Part shown: positions 62,576-64,000 of the stretch, piece after piece
Position numbering within the stretch: the stretch's first letter is position 1
How the letters are laid out: each line of letters starts with the position of its first letter
NCBI GenBank assembly: GCA_023853785.1
Contig: JAJIRX010000549.1
Location: forward strand, 275,794-339,793
From: Psilocybe azurescens
Lineage: Eukaryota; Basidiomycota; Agaricomycetes; Agaricales; Agrocybaceae
Direction of reading: 5' to 3'
DNA length: 64,000 nt
Notes under the pieces: generated by a model
Database searches by the model: none
Seen by the model: only the letters and a program-made list of their open reading frames with translations
What the model was told of the DNA's origin: nothing
Made by a program: the position numbers and the translations under genes

Positions 62576-64000
62576 AAAACTGTCCGGATGTTTTTGAAAT
62601 TGAACTTAAACTGACTATAATGTCATGTAATCTTAATGAAATTATATGATTTAAAATTTACTAGAAAGCCTTGGATCACAGCTTTCAGGACATATAGCAT
62701 ATGTTTGTATTTGTTTGGTTCATATATTATTATTAAATACTTTATAAAAATAACACATCCGGACAGTTTCTTTGCGGCCTGTTAGAATATGGGTATCTAT
62801 ATAAACTAGTACTTTGTGTGATCCCACTTTGCTTTCAAAACATCTAAAACTCTTCTAGACATACTATTGATTGATTTTACATAGTCTTCCTTGGGTATTT
62901 CCTCCCATTCCTCCAGTATTCTGCCCTACAACTCCTGGATACCCTTTGGAGCATTTTTGTATTCTACAAAGCACATTTTGAGAATATGCCACAAATTTTT
63001 GATTGAATTGAGATCTAGTTATTATGCTGGTCAGTCCACAAGCTCTATTTTATGGTCTTTAAGCCATTTCTGAGCCTTTTTGGATGTGTGCTTGAGGTCA
63101 TTATCTTGCTAAAAGATGAAATTATTCTGATTAAGGTTGTAATACTCCAGAGTTTGGAAGACATAGTCATTCAAAATGCTTACATAGAGTTCTCCATACA
63201 TCTTGCCTTCTATACTGCACATGTAGCCAACACCACTTGTTGTTATATGACTCCAAATCATCATATGTTCTTCTCCAAATTTGATGGTTTTCTACATGCT
63301 GAGTTTGGAGAGGAGAACCAGCCTTTTCCTCACCTACTGCCTTAAAACTGACCCAATTCAATTGATATTGGTCTTATCTGTGAACATAACATGTTTTCAG
63401 TCTTTTTATGTTCAGTTTTCATACTTCTGGACAAATTTCAAGCAAGCCTTCCTATTGTTCTTAGGGGAGGAATGGCTTTTTGATCTTGACTTGTGCTACA
63501 AGATCCTTTTTGAGGGAATTTTGAATGGTTTAGATGGAGATAGATGTGTTAGTGATAGTGGGAAGCTGGCAGCAGAGTTGTGTGGAAGTACCAGCCTTTC
63601 CAGTGGAGACAAGTCAAACTAGGTGGCAGTGGTCATGGGGAGTGAGCTTAGAAAAATGGTCTTCATGATTGTTTTTCATCAATAACTCTATCCCAAAACA
63701 TATCACCCAAATATTTGACTTCAAAAAACCTAGTTTGACATCAGTTTTGCAAATATAATCACCATTTTCTGGCATAAAGATGATGTTAGAGTATAATTTA
63801 AAAGAGAGAGAATACATGACTGTGTAGTAGAGAATAACGGGCTATAAACTTGGGGGAATGTAAAGTTTCAGGCTTTGTTATATACTTCCAACATGTTTTC
63901 ATTCATTTGATATTTTTTACATGTTTACAACAACAAAAACCTTATTGTGTTAATTCCAACGGGCTGCAAAGAAACTGTCCGGATGTTTATATTTATAAAG
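62576..64000 (-). mobile_element. Tc1 element, family T2, running off the window
   Basis: Left end after TA at 62574-62575 starts CAGTGACTCAAAAACTGTCC. The TIR is about 210 bp, with CATCCGGACAGTTTC at its inner edge (62757-62771). The inner edge of the other TIR starts at about 63960 (AAACTGTCCGGATG), so about 170 bp of the element lies outside the window. Same family as 36666-37407. Confidence 0.85.
62815..63700 (-). pseudogene. Tc1-like transposase, family T2, broken
   Basis: Minus strand: KKDLVAQVKIKKPFL, VMFTDKTNIN (first Asp), ITTSGVGYMCSIEGKMYGE, NNFIFQQDNDLKHTSKKAQ (second Asp), then a degenerate LDLNSIKNLWHILK (third acidic position) and a C-terminal part. Multiple stops and frameshifts. 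The N-terminal DNA-binding part is not clear. Confidence 0.75.

Overview
The window looks like nuclear DNA of a mushroom-forming basidiomycete (Agaricomycete). The evidence is short GT-AG introns of about 45-90 nt, an F-box protein of the type expanded in agarics, a fungal serine hydroxymethyltransferase (SHMT), a small secreted cysteine-rich protein, KDZ-type transposase remains with their companion proteins, and chromodomain-bearing Ty3/Gypsy elements. No real rRNA or tRNA gene and no CRISPR array is visible.

Left part, about 1-20 kb, holds the host genes. From left to right: a decayed F-box-like gene (minus strand); two tandem paralogous multi-pass membrane protein genes (minus), each with an acidic dileucine signal; a hAT-type non-autonomous element with an 8-bp target duplication; SHMT (plus, nine exons including an 8-nt microexon, and one missing base in exon 6); a low-complexity putative gene apparently split by a solo LTR; a long tRNA-derived SINE with an 11-bp target duplication; and a small secreted cysteine-rich protein gene with a TATA box.

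Middle part, about 20.7-33 kb, is a KDZ transposase pseudogene (minus) followed by a second gene on the same strand that encodes an acidic protein with 32-residue tandem repeats. The transposase is cut by a complete 7.0-kb chromovirus-type Gypsy element (Gypsy-1, 24014-31028, target duplication CAATT). Upstream, the homology stops in a tract of degenerate TGGA/TCCA palindromes that itself carries a solo LTR of the same family.

Right part, about 34-64 kb, is nested mobile DNA: a Tc1-like element with TIRs of about 210 bp, pieces of a second Tc1 family in opposite orientations at 36.7 and 62.6 kb, a KDZ-companion fragment, several copies of an odd repeat family with minisatellite cores, a 1.9-kb LTR-like repeat, and a 5'-truncated Gypsy (Gypsy-2) with a second complete Gypsy (Gypsy-M, short 174/175-bp LTRs, target duplication CCAAG) inserted between its integrase and its chromodomain.

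Two themes tie the window together. First, most mobile elements carry inactivating changes of C-to-T or G-to-A type at CpG: all three substitutions between the two Gypsy-M LTRs, and several CGA-to-TGA stops. This suggests methylation-linked or RIP-like mutation. Second, Gypsy-1 and Gypsy-2 share two uncharacterised ORFs between chromodomain and 3' LTR, one predicted coiled coil and one tandem zinc-knuckle protein. Everything here was read by eye; no database search was possible.
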